64,000 bases of DNA from Pseudocercospora fijiensis CIRAD86 (Eukaryota; Ascomycota; Dothideomycetes; Mycosphaerellales; Mycosphaerellaceae). The stretch is from the NCBI RefSeq assembly GCF_000340215.1, contig NW_006921535.1:2259122-2323121 (forward strand), given 5' to 3'. The translations under genes were made by a program, and so were the position numbers. Of the stretch, positions 31,681 to 46,205 are shown one piece after another. Numbering within the stretch: position 1 is the stretch's first letter; every line of letters begins with the position of its first letter. Under the pieces are notes generated by a model. That model saw only the letters and a program-made list of their open reading frames with translations. It did not search any database and had not been told where the DNA came from.

Positions 31681-32554
31681 AGCCTTGTGCGGCGTAAGAC
31701 TATCGACATTGTGCTAGCTATAACACGCTCCTACCTTGTATAGGACACGAAGGGCACTACCTATTAAACTAAGGTTATACTAGATCTAGGAAATTCAGTT
31801 AGTGCCCTTATTAGCTATCGCCTAGCTAAGCAATTAGACCTTCGATAACTGCCTAGGACTGACCTACTAACCCTTGCTTAGTTTAATAACGCTCGGCACT
31901 TAACCTATAGGGCCTACTATATTCCTATAGCCCTAAAGGACGACCTCGGAAATAAACGCCTACTAGACTTTACTGCCTACGTAGTAGATATAGACAACCT
32001 ATATAGGGGAGCTACTATTGTTATTAGCAACCCTGTTCTTAAGCACTATGCTATAGTTGTAGACTTAGGCAGTTAATAATAGCGATTTAGAATCGCTAGG
32101 AGAGAGGACATTAAATACATCGATATTAGCGAGTGTCCTAATAATATTAGGGTCCTGTTTATTAGCAACCTAATACTAGCCTCTGCCTTAGCCGACCTAA
32201 CAGTCGACCTGTTAGGCGACGATAATAAGCCTATGCCCTCTAATAGTATAGACCCTAATTAGCTCGAGCGTATACTAGAGCCTATTCGAGAGACCTACAT
32301 TAATATGTTCAAACACTACTTAGCATCGATATTGCCTATATTTAAAGAGACAGACTATAAGATTAATATTATAGAAGGTAAAGAGGTCCCTTTTAGTCCC
32401 CTCTATAACCTTAGTAAACGAGAGCTCGCTATATTGCGTAAGTACCTAGAGGAAAACCTAGCTAACGGTCGCATTCGGTATAGTAACAGCCCTACTAGTA
32501 TACCTATCCTGTTCGTACTAAAGAAGGATAGTAGCCTGCGCCTATATGTCGACT

Positions 32555-32562
32555 ATCGTAGC
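32555..32562. repeat. 8-bp target duplication of hAT copy B (left)
   Basis: atcgtagc here against atcgtagg at 51701-51708, one mismatch. The intact RT coding sequence would be gactatcgtaggcttaatgc. Confidence 0.85.
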
Positions 32563-32729
32563 CTAACCCCGCAGTAGTTCGGTTTCCGAACTACTAAACG
32601 TATATAGTTTAGTTTCTTAGCGGCGAACTAGCTCCCTAGTTCCGGTTTGGTTTTTTCGAACTATATAGATTCCTAGTTTGAACTAGAGACTATATTGGTT
32701 TTACTATAAGGATACTCTTATTCGACTGC

Positions 32730-33010
32730 CGGCTACGATTGCCGGCTATAATAGTAACTCTGTTACATTTACTACGCTCTTTTGCTGTTACTAGGGCGTA
32801 GTTGCCGTTACTAGGGCGTAGTTGCTATTACTAGGGCGTAGTTTTGCTATAAGGACACTCTTATTCGACTGCCGGCTACGATTGCCGGCTATAATAGTTA
32901 CTAGGTTGTATTTACTACGCTTTATTACCGTTACTAGGGCGTAGTTGCCGTTGCTAGGGCGTAGTTACCGTTGCTAGGGCGTAGTTGCTGTTGCCGGGGC
33001 GTAGTTGCTA
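32730..33010. repeat. Subterminal tandem repeats of hAT B
   Basis: Reverse complement of 20205-20485: units cgttgctagggcgtagttgc in two blocks separated by GCCGGC pairs. Confidence 0.8.
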
Positions 33011-33177
33011 TAGTTACGAAAGCTTACCTATATAACGTTACGTAGGCGGTAACAATTAGGGCTTCGCGATATTCTTATACTTTTAACTTCTTCCTCTATA
33101 TCTATACCGATAATAACTACTATACGCTGCGCCCCCGCCCCTTTCCCTTATAATAGTAAGAGAGAAGCGCGCCGCGT

Positions 33178-34570
33178 ACTAAACAGAAGATAGAACTAAA
33201 GACCGCGAGTTTGTTTTGCCTAAGCGTCTAACTAAAAAGCGTAAGACTAAAAAGGAGTACTCTACGAAGAAGAATTCCGTACGAGACCGCGAGAGAAAGG
33301 ACAAGATAGATAAGGATAAAAGAGCTAAGGATAAGAGAAGAAAGGCGCGGAATAAGGTATTCTATCGATAGCTAGCGCCTATAGAAAAAAGTGAAGGTTA
33401 GAATAAGAAGACAACCTAAGAGAAGGCTAAGAGGAGGAAAGAATTGCGGCTAGTTTTCGAGCGTAAAGTTCTAGTAGCGTAAGTTAATCTAGCTAGCGGC
33501 CGTAGCTAGTAGCTATAGCCGGTAGCCGTAGCCGGTAGCTATAGCCGGCATATTTTTCTTTAATACGTTAACTAATAGCATTTAGACCTATAGCCGCTAC
33601 CTCTATCGATACGACCGATAGTAACGGAGATGTTTAGATAGCCGAGAACAACAATACTAGAGTTTAGGATACCGCGATAGAGCTTAATACTACGAATAAA
33701 GGAACTAAAAAAAGCGAGGAGATACTATACGTCGATCTAGTAATAGGTATAGTCTTAGGGCCTAACGCTATAGACGATAAGCGCTAGGAGTAGATCGAGT
33801 ATAGTTAAAGAGACGAGATACTAGTAAAGGGCTAAGGTATAAGTCCTATCAATCTAGAAAATCATAGTTAAAGCTACTACGAAAAGCTAGCAAGGATTGG
33901 AATCGAGACTAGTCGTCTTTATATCCTCGATATAGAGTAGAAGTTTCTTTATTAGTATTAGAGCGAAGCCTTTGCGTCTATAAAGGCAAAGTAGCTTACG
34001 ATTAATGCGATCGGGGCTAGGTATCTAGGGACGGCAGAAGTGTTACTATAGGAGGAAGGGGTATAGGTAATTATTCTATACTCGGCATATATAGCCGGCG
34101 TTCGTAGCCGGCAGATACTAACAGTTAAATAGAAAGCGTTTCTCGAAGGCAGAGTACTACTACTATATAAAATCTTTACTAAGGCAGAGAGGGCTTATAT
34201 CCGGAATCTAAGCTGCTAGTAGGATAGGTTAGCGTTAGAATTCTCTAAATCTCTATATAAGCCTCCGAAGGATTACCTATTTTAGCGATACGGCTTTATC
34301 TCGACTACTCCGCAGGTATCCGAAGAAGCTCGAGCGCTCTTTAAGGTCTTTACTAAGAAGCGGAAGGAGTTCGAGGATTAGGATTAGTTAATAGAGCTAT
34401 TAGTTAGTCTTAGGTTTCGTAGTTAGACTCGGCCTAAGCATTTGCTTATCGAGTATCTTATACCGAAAGAGGATAGATTAAGACTAAAAACGAGCTTAGA
34501 TTCGTTAGGTATAGTAGCTCGGTTCCGTTAGTAGGAGAGAGCCGCCGTATAGAAGGCAAAATTTAGGTAG
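33178..34570 (+). pseudogene. hAT cargo ORF-B (copy B)
   Basis: Same three-exon layout as in copy A: Lys-rich exon 1, GCCGGC-containing introns (about 33478-33584 and 34071-34136), and exon 3 ending KAKFRQLG with TAG 34568-34570. The start is not resolved. Because this copy reads on the plus strand it is the easiest place to inspect the intron signals (gtaagttaatct ... gttaactaatagcatttag). Function unknown. Confidence 0.6.
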
Positions 34571-37250
34571 TTAGGGTAGCTAGGAAAGAAATTCTAGTAG
34601 TTAGGCTAGCTAGGGTAGCTAGGAAAAAAAATCTAGTAGTTAGGTAGCTAGGAAACAAAAAAAAAAGGTAGCTAGCTATTTACTACCTAGCTGTTCCTAA
34701 CGATACGATACTATAAAAGAAAGGGTGTTTCTCTATAGCTACTAGTATACATCTACTACTCCTAAGTCCTTACCTTACCGTACGAAACCTTAAAACATAC
34801 CGACCGATATTGTATATATACTAGGCGCTATACTAGGAAGGGTAATAACGAGACGACAGTCGAAACAGTCTAGTATACGAGCGAGATTGCGACAACGTCG
34901 AGAGGAGGTCGTATACTTACCTTCGAGCCTATTGAGTCCTAGACTACGATTAGGGCTAGATTTATCCTCTCCGAATCCTAGTAGTAGGAATTCATTATAG
35001 GGTACTACTACCTAGTCCTTACCTTTACGGAGTCTAAGCAGAAGGTTATTCGGAGATATAAGAACATCGAGTATTAACCCGGAAATCTTCGAAAAGGCTA
35101 GCTAGGCGTATCTTTAGAAACCCGAGTATATAGAGCAGTTCAATTAATAGGTCTATAAGATATAGTTCCCTTTATACTTACGTTCGAAGGAGTATAAACT
35201 CCGGAAGTACTCGATGCGATAGGGGAGTAAGGAGCGAACGGATACATTCTAGAAGTTCTTTATAGAGGGGGCATTATACCGTTATACGACTTCTCGACTT
35301 AAAGGTTAACTAGTAATTGTCTACAACTTCTACGGTTTAATCTTAAAATACCCGAAACTAGGGGATAGGAACTTATCGCCTACGAACTATCTCTATTCTA
35401 AACGGTGTCGGGAATCTTAAGGAGAGAGGAGAGTTAATATAGATATAGCGTTCTAGAAAGAGGTATATCTTCTAAAATACCGGCTATAGCTGCCGGCTAT
35501 AGCTACCGGCTATAGATTCCGGCTACCTAAATCAACCGTAGAGATCTAGCTAATTATTATAGGCTACGCTTAAGGAAGCTCTAGGATTAAAGGCTACCGA
35601 TTTCTCCCCCGAAGACTTTAAGCAACTAGCAAACGAAATACTAGCTATAAACGGTCTTCCGGAAGACTTCTACGAAAGGGAGTCTATATAGAAGATATAC
35701 CTATATCTTATAAACTACCCTCCCCTATTTCTCGGCGCGATAACCTAGCGTATTATATTCGAAAAGAATAAAGAGGCTACGTTAGACGATATTCGGGAGA
35801 TCCTCTATAATACTCGCCGAGTAGCTATTACTATCGATAGCTAGTTAAGCCGGACTATAAGAGCCTCCTTCCTCTCGATTATACTATACTTTATCAATTC
35901 GGATTAGAAACTCTAGGAACTTATAATCGGATTCCCTAAAATTCTAGGTTCCTATACTAGTAAGGATATAGCGAAGCTTGTCTATACGGCAATAGATAGG
36001 GTTAGCGTAATAACGAAACTAATCTCGATTACTGCGGACAACGCTAGTAATAATCGAATATTGTATAAGGCGTTGTATATATAATTTACTCGTATATGTC
36101 TTTAAAATTACTAATTGTATCGATAGGGTCGAGTACGTAGAGGAGATTACAAGGTCTATAATCTAGCTTAATCTTCCGAATATTAAGCTCGCTACGATTC
36201 CGGATACGTACGATAATACGTACGATAATAACGATAAAGAGGAGCCTATTAATAGCCCTAGCCTTATTAAATCGGAGCCGACGTCGTTGCTAGTTACATC
36301 CCTATAGAAGTTTCCCTACCTCGCTTATATAGTTCAAATCGCGATCTAAGCCCTCTTTAAGACGCTTAAAATTGCACTATTAAACGACGACTAATAGAAG
36401 ATCCTAAATAAGGATAAAGTAAAGTCGAAAGTCGAGAAACTTATTATAGCAATAAGACGGGATAAGGCAGAGAGCCTCGCTCTCGTTTTGTATAAGGTAT
36501 AACTTTTGTCCGTAGCCGGCACCTATAGCCGGCAACCTAGTATAGTTCTAACTCTTTTTCTCTAGCTTCGTCGTCTAGTAATATATACGAACTCGAGCTT
36601 ATAGAGATATAACCGATTCGAGGCTATTTAAAAGAACCTAATCGAGCGCCCTAAAACCGATGCCTAGAATATCGTATAGAATAAGCGATAGTAAAAGCGG
36701 CCTCCTTAGCGCCTACTCCGTTTTACCTAAGACGTTAAGACCCGGTTCGATTCGACTTTCTATATAGTTACGAGGGGATATACTTTACGTACCGCTCTCG
36801 AGATCTATTAGAGTTCCGAGGGTATTAAGTAGCTCGGCCTTACCGCCGCCGAATAGCGCTAAGTAGAGTATCTCGTCGATATTAGTAAGTATTACGCGAA
36901 GGTTACTGCTACGATTAGAAGAACCCGAGGACCGACGATCTACCTTATCTTTACGTACTATAACTAGCTCTTTAACGAGCTCGAGGAAACCGTAGCTAAG
37001 CTAGCTAAGAAGAGCGTTCCCTAGAAAGTAGCTATAACGAAAGCTATAGATACCTCCTATACTAAGTTGTATAAATATTATAGTGCTACCTTTAACTCGT
37101 TCGGGGATATCTATAGCGTTACGTGCTTGCTTAACCCGGTAGAAAAGGATATATACTAGCAGAGGCCGGAATAGAAGGCGGACGAGGTATAGCCGAAGCA
37201 TTACTAGACTATTCTAGAAAAGATGTTCTACGAGCGTCGGAAAGAAACTA

Positions 37251-37258
37251 GTCCAAAT
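37251..37258. repeat. 8-bp target duplication of hAT copy C (left)
   Basis: gtccaaat here and gtctaaat at 46824-46831, one C-to-T difference. The empty site in copy A (reverse complement of ctgcatttggactag near 15970) confirms gtccaaat as the original. Confidence 0.93.
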
Positions 37259-37690
37259 TAGACCCCGTAGTAGTTCGGGTTAGTTTAGTTTAGTTTGCTA
37301 AGCCGAAACTCTAGTTTGGTTTAGGTTAGTTTGCTAAGCAACTATATAAGTAGCTAGTTCGAACTATATAATTTATCGGTTTTTAAGAAGTATACGAATG
37401 TATACGTAGCTTTAAGCAAGCCCTTTGTAAGACTTAGCAGTATAGCCGGCAGCGTAGCCGGCATTTTTAGTCCTTAGTACTTATAGAATTTTCGAATCCT
37501 ACTTAGGCTACGTAGTTATATAAAGGTACTTATATAACCTCAAATCTATAGACAATTAGCTAAGGGCACTAACTAATTGAAAGCATATATACATATATAT
37601 AAGGCATTATAGTTTAGTTCGGAAACTGCACTCCTTAGGTATAAATTTTATCCTTTCGTTTACGGTTCAATTCCCTAACTGCTTAGCAGA

Positions 37691-38230
37691 ATATCTTTAT
37701 CTAGATTTAGGTAGAACTTATCGATTTCCCTAGAAGTCCTCCTCCTTAAGAAGTTTATACACTTTCCTACCGAACTATTCGATAATATTAAGTACTAGGA
37801 TAGCTCCTCCCTCGGTATCGGCATAGTATATAAAAGAGCTATAAGGTAGCTCTATAGAACGTTCTACTAGTTACTCGCTATACTAAGGCCGAATACTAGT
37901 TCGTTCCTTAGAACTCTTAGTTATTTAGGAGATATAAAGGGTAGGGCAGGTAGTAACTTCGTATTATATAAGGAGGTAGAGGCTGCTATAGAAGAGGCCT
38001 TTAACCTATAGAAGATAGTAAAAGATATAGAGGCAGCTGTAGGTCTAGGTACCTAGTTGAATTTTTAGTAGGTAGAGTATAAGGATATTTAGAGGGAGTA
38101 TTAGGTAGAGTTGCGAAGGCAGGTATATAATATGCTCTAGAAAATAGGGATAGTGCCTATAACTATAACTATTAGGCTCTTCAACCTTCCTTATTTTTCC
38201 CTATTTTCTTTTTATAAAAATCTAAACTAA
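37691..38230 (+). pseudogene. hAT cargo ORF1 (copy C)
   Basis: 180-codon frame as in copy A; the ATG has become ATA at 37691. More TAG/TAA than copy A (for example AGATCTAGGCAGAAC is now agatttaggtagaac). Function unknown. Confidence 0.55.
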
Positions 38231-38554
38231 TACAAATTAACCGGAATGTCTATCTTCTTTTAGTTCTTTAAAAAACCTAGCAGCGTAGCTAGTAGCGTAG
38301 CCGGCAGCGTAGCCGGCAGCGTAGCCGGCCTTTTTACTCCTTAGTACTAACGGGATTTTAGGAGACTTCTATTCCGTATAGCCAATAAAGTATACTGTAC
38401 TATATATATATGCTTAGAGAGTATTTAGAGCGCGGTATATAGCGCCGTATAATAGCGGCTTATTTCGTATATAGAAAAGCTTGCAGATAATACTACGAAT
38501 ATCCTTTCTACTAGAACATCTATCCTACCTAGCACCGTCTCGAATATAGACATT

Positions 38555-39227
38555 CTAGCCTTTTAGAATCTAATCGAGTGCTTTGAAATCCTTATCTATA
38601 ATCGTTATACGCTTCGCGTAGATAGCTATAAAGTTAACCGCTAAAATAGTATTAGTATAGTCCGAAAAGAGGTAGAAGAGAAACATATATTCGAAGATAC
38701 GAACTAGGTAGGCTTCTATAGCCTCTTAAAGGGCGCCTATCGCGGAGGCTTAGAAGCGAAGGTCCGTTCTATAATCCTAGGCAATTTCGCGAATAAGTCG
38801 TTAGAAAGGAGTTTTGCGGATTAGGAGCTAAGAACTCTTCTAATACTGCCGAATCTTACGGAGGGCTACGGCTAAAGAAGGATTAGTAAAAAGACAGTAA
38901 GAATACCGGCTACGCTACCGGCTACGCTACCGGCTACGCTACCGGCTATAAATAGGACTTACTTCCTAGGCGCTATCGACGCTTCGTACGATTACTACTA
39001 GTAGTAGAAGCGCTAGTTATTGTCTTACGTAGAGCCTTGCCCGCCGTTGTCTTACGCGGAGCCTTACTCGCGACGCCCTTTCTAGTACCGGAGCTAGCGG
39101 TAGTAGCAGTAGCCCTCTTACGTTAATATACTATACTCGTTCTACTATTTCCGGTCTTATTACGACCCGTAGAAGTACTAGGTCCCTTCTTGCGAGGCGT
39201 CGTAACTTAGTTAAGTAGACTCGCTAT
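38555..39227 (-). pseudogene. Histone H3a (copy C)
   Basis: Same exons and introns as copy A; intron 2 is at 38641-38688. The tail has two GKAPRK-type units instead of three (27 bp shorter), predicting 177 residues. The candidate start (39227) reads ATA, and the codon before it is ACA here against ATA in copy A. Fold residues match H3a of copy A, with extra stops. Confidence 0.9.
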
Positions 39228-39767
39228 TGTAAAAGTCGTCGAATTAAGGAAAAAAGTGCGTTACGAAGGTATACGAAGGCGCGCGCGGAGCGAGGGTATT
39301 ACGGAGGTAGTAGATATAGAGCGTAGAGGTATAGGTATCGATACGAAGGTTGAATATAGCGGTAGTATCGCGGTATCGCTAGGTAATAGAGTAAGCTTCG
39401 CGTAAGCCTATATTATAGTAACGTTAGAGCAAGGAAAGAAGGTAGGTACGGCTAAAAAAGGTAGGTACGGCTAAAAAAGGCAGGTACGGGAGACTTTAAA
39501 ATATAGCCGGTATATATAGCCGGCATAGTAATAGGCGAAAGCCTCCTTTTAATAAATAGCCGGCGTAATAATAGTATCTTACTATAGTATAGATATTCTT
39601 TAGTAATGCCTTTACTAGCTATAGTAATCTTATAAGTAACCTAGGCCTATTGCTAGTAAATATAAGAAATATCAGGTAGGCTATACTAAACAAGCTAGTT
39701 ATTTAGTAGGAAAAGGCCTACTACCGTCTCTATATACCGGCTACGAGTGCCGGCTATCGCTCTAAAT

Positions 39768-40430
39768 TCAACTCCGCCCTATCTTAGAGGCTAAGGTACC
39801 GAGCGGAAACCCTATAGCTTATATTTACTCGGTTGTCGCGGAGCGCTTATAGGTAAGGTATTAGAAAAGAGTATAAAAAGTACGAGAAGAGTATCCTAGG
39901 ATATAGGTCGTAAGTAAATAAGAGTAGTACGCCTAGTTATTTATATAGTACGTTACTCTATACGACTAAGAGCCTATATTATCTTATACTTCGCTTATAA
40001 GACCTCGACTCTACTAGTATACTATCGATCTCTTCCTCGGTCGCTAATACGCTATCTTAATTCTTCTTCGAGTTGCCGGACTTAGTACGCATCTATAGCT
40101 ATATAATAGCGCTACGTATTATAGAGAATTTCTCGTTAAAGTTTCTCTCTCGTAGGCTTACTATCTGCCTCGTAGTATAGAGGATTAAAGTACTAATACT
40201 AAAGAATCTCCTTATAGTTAGGATGCTAGGGCTCCTTAAGACCTTTGTATTTTAGGTCTAAATAGAGACGTATTATAAACGTTCTATCGCCCTTTCGCTT
40301 ACTACCCGCTAGGTCGCGATATACGAAGAAACTAATCTAAATATAGCTCGTCTCTATAATAGCCGGGTAAATATAGAGCGCTAGGTTTCTACTTCGTACC
40401 TTAGATTTAGGGACGGCGCGGAGATAAAAT
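39768..40430 (-). pseudogene. hAT cargo ORF-C (copy C), single-unit version
   Basis: Same minus frame after H3b as in copy A, with one copy of the segment that is tandemly duplicated there. Reads KSKVRSRNLALYI and RDLAGSKRKGDR. Unidentified. Confidence 0.45.
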
Positions 40431-40519
40431 TAGAAATGTAGCCGGTACCTATAGCCGGCAAAAGGATGCGAAAATAGGCCTCCTCCTAGGTTAATCTAAC
40501 GACTAAATACAATTTCTAA

Positions 40520-41143
40520 CTAATCCGCTATAAACCGACGCCGAATTTTAGCTAGAAGCTATATATCTTTATTTTAAAGAGTAACCCGCTTCGTATAGAT
40601 AGTAAGGAGGTTTAAAAGCTTAAGCTCGGTTACGAGAAATGCCTCCGTAGCTTCCTAAAGAGCACTAATCGCCTTAGCCGTAAATCGTATACTAGACCGA
40701 AAATCTAATATAATTTCTCGGACGAGTCGCTAGAAGGGAGTCTTAGGGATTAAAAGCTCGGTCCCTCTTTTATTTTAGAAAAGCCGGATCTAGCGAAGGG
40801 TAATAGTATCTAGTTTAAAGCGCCGCTTCTTTATCGTCGAGTCCTACCTTATTCCCTTTTTTTTAATAGAAAGATAACTTTTCTTCGCGATAGTCTTCGT
40901 CCGCCTACTCTTTTTAGCCTTCTCCTATCTACCTATAGCCTTCTTATTTTTTAGTACTATTTTCTGAGGAACCCCCTTCCTTCGTATATACTATAGAGAG
41001 CCTTACTCTTCCGATATCTCGTTCTCGCTATAGTCTCCCTATATTTAGCTTGCTTTACCCTTACCCTTTAGCCTCTAAAGATATTTATCTACGCGTTTAG
41101 GCGACGAGGGTATATCGGTAGGACCTAGAAAATTAATAAGCAT
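40520..41143 (-). pseudogene. Histone H3b (copy C)
   Basis: ATG retained at 41143; TAG 40522-40520; 624 nt, the same length as in A and B. It keeps the long basic tail and the H3 fold (ALRQIR, PFQRLVREI, ALQEATEAF, IYAKRVTL). An identical length in three copies argues that this reading is the true gene. Confidence 0.88.
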
Positions 41144-41472
41144 ATAATCGTAAGGAGACATTAATGCTTCTTACCTTCTAGAATAAATAGTCTTCTATTA
41201 AACCGCCTTATTAGGTTATCGTTAGATTCGAATAAAGGATAGTAGCTTAAGGAAGGGGAGGCAGCCGGCTTAAGAAGGCCCGAAGAGCCGAATCCTTAAG
41301 GTATATTTGTCTTTAAGAATATAGGGAAAGGGAAGAAGGAGAGGAAGAGCGAATAGAGAATTAGAAATAGTCCGTAGATAAGCGGGGTCGGTTGCTATAG
41401 CAACTAGTCTATTTAGGTCCTAGGAATTCGAAACACATTTCGGATATATACCGGCTATATACGCCGGCTATA

Positions 41473-44400
41473 TTACCTTATATATAAACGCTTCGTCTCC
41501 TTAAAGCTACTCTAAGCTTATATACGTTTCCGCTTCTCGACCCGGTATCGCCTTCTACCTCCGCCCTCCTCCTCTTCGTTATCGCTAATTAGGGTTTCGC
41601 TTAGACTAAATTTCGTATTCTTTTCGCGCTCCTAGGTTTCTTCGATCTTAAGGTTTTCTAATTCCTCGATTAACTCCTTTAGTATAATCTTTAGTAACCT
41701 ACCTTAGCGATTCTAGTAGAGGAGATAGTATCGGAATACTATAATAGATTCGAAGGTAGTAGGCGAGTATATTCGATTAAAGCGGCCCTAATAACGAGCG
41801 ATATTAAAAGACCTCTTATAGCCTATACCTACGCTCGGAATAGCGAGGACGTCCCGAGCGACCGACGCTATCGTTAGAAACTTAGGCTCTAACCGCTACT
41901 ATATAGCGAGAATATCGTCTCCGAATTCGTCTAGAAGACCGGTAAGATCTAGAGATTATTAGCCCTCTTTCCGAGCCTATAGGTTTATACTTACTCGCGC
42001 GCCGATAGAGATCGAACTCTTCTTTATTTACTTTAGTAGTTGCTTCCTCTTCTGCCTCTACTTCCTACCTACGAAACAGGTATAATATCGGAGCCTTCTA
42101 AACCTTCTTTTTCTTTATAGGAGCTGCATTTGGACTAGTTTCTTTCCGACGCTCGTAGAACATCTTTTCTAGAATAGTCTAGTAATGCTTCGGCTATACC
42201 TCGTCCGCCTTCTATTCCGGCCTCTACTAGTATATATCCTTTTCTACTAGGTTAAGCAAGTACGCAACGCTATAGATATCCCCGAACGAGTTAAAGGTAG
42301 TACTATAATATTTATATAACTTAGTATAGGAGGTGTCTATAGCTTTCGTTATAGCTACTTTCTAGGGAACGCTCTTCTTAGCTAGCTTAGCTACGGTTTC
42401 CTCGAGCTCGTTAAAGAGCTAGTTATAGTACGTAAAGATAAGGTAGATCGTCGGTCCTTAGGTTCTTCTAATCGTAGTAGTAACCTTCGCGTAATGCTTA
42501 CTAATATCGACGAGATACTCTACTTAGCGCTATTCGGCGGCGGTAAGGCCGAGCTACTTAATACCCTCGGAACTCTAATAGATCTCGAAAGCGGTACGTA
42601 AAGTATATCCCCTCGTAACTATATAGAAAGTCGAATCGAACCGGGTCTTAACGTCTTAGGTAAAACGGAGTAGGCGCTAAAGAGGCCGCTTTTGCTATCG
42701 CTTATTCTATGCGATATTCTAGGCATCGGTTTTAGGGCGCTCGATTAGGTTCTTTTAAATAGCCTCGAATCGGTTATATCTCTATAAGCTCGAGTTCGTA
42801 TATATTGCTAGACGACGAAGCTAGAGAAAAAGAGTTAGAACTATACTAGGTTGCCGGCTATAGGTACCGGCTACGGACAAAAGTTATACCTTATATAAAA
42901 CGAGAGCGAGGCTCTTTGCCTTATCCCGTCTTATTGCTATAATAAGTTTCTCGACTTTCGACTTTGCTTTATCTTTATCTAGGATCTTCTATTAGTCGTC
43001 GTTTAATAGTACAATTTTAAGCGTCTTAAAGAGGGCTCGGATCGCGATTTAAACTATATAAGCGAGGTAGGGAAACTTCTATAGGGATGTAACTAGCAAC
43101 GACGTCGGCTCCGATTTAATAGGGCTAGGGCTATTAATAGGCTCCTCTTTATCGTTATTATCGTACGTATTGTCTTACGTATCCGGAATCGTAGCGAGCT
43201 TAATATTCGGAAGATTAAGCTAGATTATAGACCTTATAATCTCCTCTACGTACTCGACCCTATCGATACAATTAGTAATTTTAAAGACATATACGAGTGA
43301 ATTGTATATACAACGCCTTATACAATGTTCGATTATTACTAGCGTTATCCGTAGTAATCGAGATTAGTTTCGTTATTACGCTAACCCTATCTATTGCCGT
43401 ATAGATAAGCTTCGCTATATCCTTACTAGTATAGGAACCTAGAATTTCAGGGAATCCGATTATAAGTTCCTAGAGTTTCTAATCCGAATTAATAAAGTAT
43501 AGTATAATCAAGAGGAAGGAGGCTCTTATAGTCCGGCTTAACTAGCTATCGATAGTAATAGCTACTCGGCGAGTATTACGGAGGATCTCCCGAATATCGT
43601 CTAACGTAGCCTCTTTATTCTTTTCGAATATAATACGCTAGGTTGTCGCGCCGAGAAATAAGGGAGGGTAGTTTATAAGATATAGGTATATCTTCTATAT
43701 AGACTCCCTTTCGTAGAAGTCTTCCGGAAGACCGTTTATAGCTAGCATTTCGTTTACTAGTTGCTTAAAGTCTTCGGGGGAGAAATCGGTAGCCTTTAAT
43801 CCTAGAGCTTCCTTAAGCGTAGCCTATAATAATTAGCTAGATCTCTACGGTTAATTTAGGTAACCGGAATCTATAGCCGGTAGCTATAGCCGGTAGCTAT
43901 AGCCGGCATTTTAGAAGATATACCTCTTTCTAGAACGCTATATCTATATTAACTCTCCTCTCTCCTTAAGATTCCCGATACCGTTTAGAATAGAGATAGT
44001 TCGTAGGCGATAAGTTCCTATCCCCTAGTTTCGGGTATTTTAAGATTAAACCGTAGAAGTTGTAGACAATTACTAGTTAACCTTTAAGTCGAGAAGTCGT
44101 ATAACGGTATAATGCCCCTTCTATAAAGAACTTCTAGAATATATCCGTTCGCTCTTTACTCCCCTATCGCATCGAGTACTTCCGGAGTTTATACTCCTTC
44201 GAACGTAAGTATAAAGGGAACTATATCTTATAGACCTATTAATTAAACTACTCTATATACTCGGGTTTCTAAAGATACGCCTAGCTAGCCTTTTCGAAGA
44301 TTTCCGGGTTAATACTCGATATTCTTATATCTCCGAACAACCTTCTACTTAGACTCCGTAAAGGTAAGGACTAGGTAGTAGTACCCTATAATAAATTCCT

Positions 44401-44589
44401 ACTACTAGGATTCGGAGAGGATAAATCTAGCCCTAATCGTAGTCTAGGACTCGATAGGCTCGAAGGTAAGTATACGACCTCCTCTCGACGTTGTCGCAAT
44501 CTCGCTCGTATACTAGACTGTTTCGACTGTCGTCTCGTTATTACCCTTCCTAGTATAGCGCCTAGTATATATACAATGTCGGTCGGTAT
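41473..44589 (-). pseudogene. hAT transposase relic (copy C)
   Basis: Start ATA (44589) in place of ATG; TAA at 41475-41473. Uninterrupted, with the same introns and catalytic blocks as copy A. More stop codons than copy A. Confidence 0.88.
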
Positions 44590-44815
44590 GTTTTAAGGTT
44601 TCGTACGGTAAGGTAAGGACTTAGGAGTAGTAGATATATACTAGTAGCTATAGAGAAACACCCTTTCTTTTATAGCATCGTATCGTTAGGAATAGCTAGG
44701 CAGTAAATAGCTAGCTACCTTTTTTTTTTGTTTCCTAGCTACCTAACTACTAGATTTTTTTTCCTAGCTACCCTAGCTAGCCTAACTACTAGAATTTCTT
44801 TCCTAGCTACCCTAA

Positions 44816-46205
44816 CTACCTGAATTTTGCCTTCTATACGGCGGCTCTCTCCTACTAACGGAACCGAGCTACTATACCTAACGAATCTAAGCTCGTTTTT
44901 AGTCTTAATCTATCCTCTTTCGGTATAAGACACTCGATAAGCAAATGCTTAGGCCGAGTCTAACTACGAAACCTAAGACTAACTAATAGCTCTATTAACT
45001 AATCCTAATCCTCGAACTCCTTCCGCTTCTTAGTAAAGACCTTAAAGAGCGCTCGAGCTTCTTCGGATACCTGCGGAGTAGTCGAGATAAAGCCGTATCG
45101 CTAAAATAGGTAATCCTTCGGAGGCTTATATAGAGATTTAGAGAATTCTAACGCTAACCTATCCTATTAGTAGCTTAGATTCCGGATACAAGCCCTCTCT
45201 ACCTTAGTAAAGATTTTATATAGTAGTAGTACTCTACCTTCGAGAAACGCTTTCTATTTAACTGTTAGTATCTGCCGGCTACGAACGCCGGCTATATATA
45301 CCGAGTATAGAATAATTACCTATACCCCTTCCTCCTATAGTAATACTTCTACCGTCCCTAGATACCTAGCCCCGATCGTATTAATCGTAAGCTACTTTGC
45401 CTTTATAGACGCAAAGGCTTCGCTCTAATACTAATAAAGAAACTTCTACTCTATATCGAGGATATAAAGACGACTAGTCTCGATTCTAATCCTTGCTAGC
45501 TTTTCGTAGTAGCTTTAACTATAATTTTCTAGATTAATAGGACTTATGCCTTAGCCCTTTACTAGTATCTCGTCTCTTTAACTATACTCGATCTACTCCT
45601 AGCGCTTATCGTCTATAGCGTTAGGCCCTAAGACTGCTCCTATTACTAGATCGACGTATAGTATCTCCTCGCTTTTTTCAGTTCCTTTATTCGTAGTATT
45701 AAGCTCTATCGCGGTATCCTAAACTCTAGTATTGTTGTTCTCGGCTATCTAAACATTTCCGTTACTATCGGTCGTATCGATAGAGGTAGCGGCTATAGGT
45801 CTAAATACTATTAGTTAACGTATTAAAGAAAAATATACCGGCTATAGCTACCGGCTACGGCTACCGGCTATAGCTGCTAGCTACGGCCGCTAGCTAGATT
45901 AACTTATACTACTAGAACTTTACGCTCGAAAACTAGCCGTAATTCTTTCCTCCTCTTAGCCTTCTCTTAGGTTGTCTTCTTATTCTAACCTTCACTTTTT
46001 TCTATAGGCGCTAGCTATCGATAGAATACCTTATTCCGCGCCTTTCTTCTCTTATCTTTAGCTCTTTTATCCTTATCTATCTTGTCCTTTCTCTCGCGGT
46101 CTTATACGGAATTCTTCTTCGTAGAGTACTCCTCTTTAGTCTTACGCTTTTTAGTTAGACGCTTAAGCAAAACAAACTCGCGGTCTTTAGTTCTATCTTC
46201 TATTT
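44816..46205 (-). pseudogene. hAT cargo ORF-B (copy C)
   Basis: Parallel to ORF-B of copy A; stop at 44818-44816, start approximate. GCCGGC introns at about 45254-45320 and 45802-45908. Confidence 0.55.

Noticed and set aside
37001..37201. 66-codon minus-strand frame with basic, hydrophobic residues
   Set aside because: Shadow of the copy B transposase exon on the plus strand.
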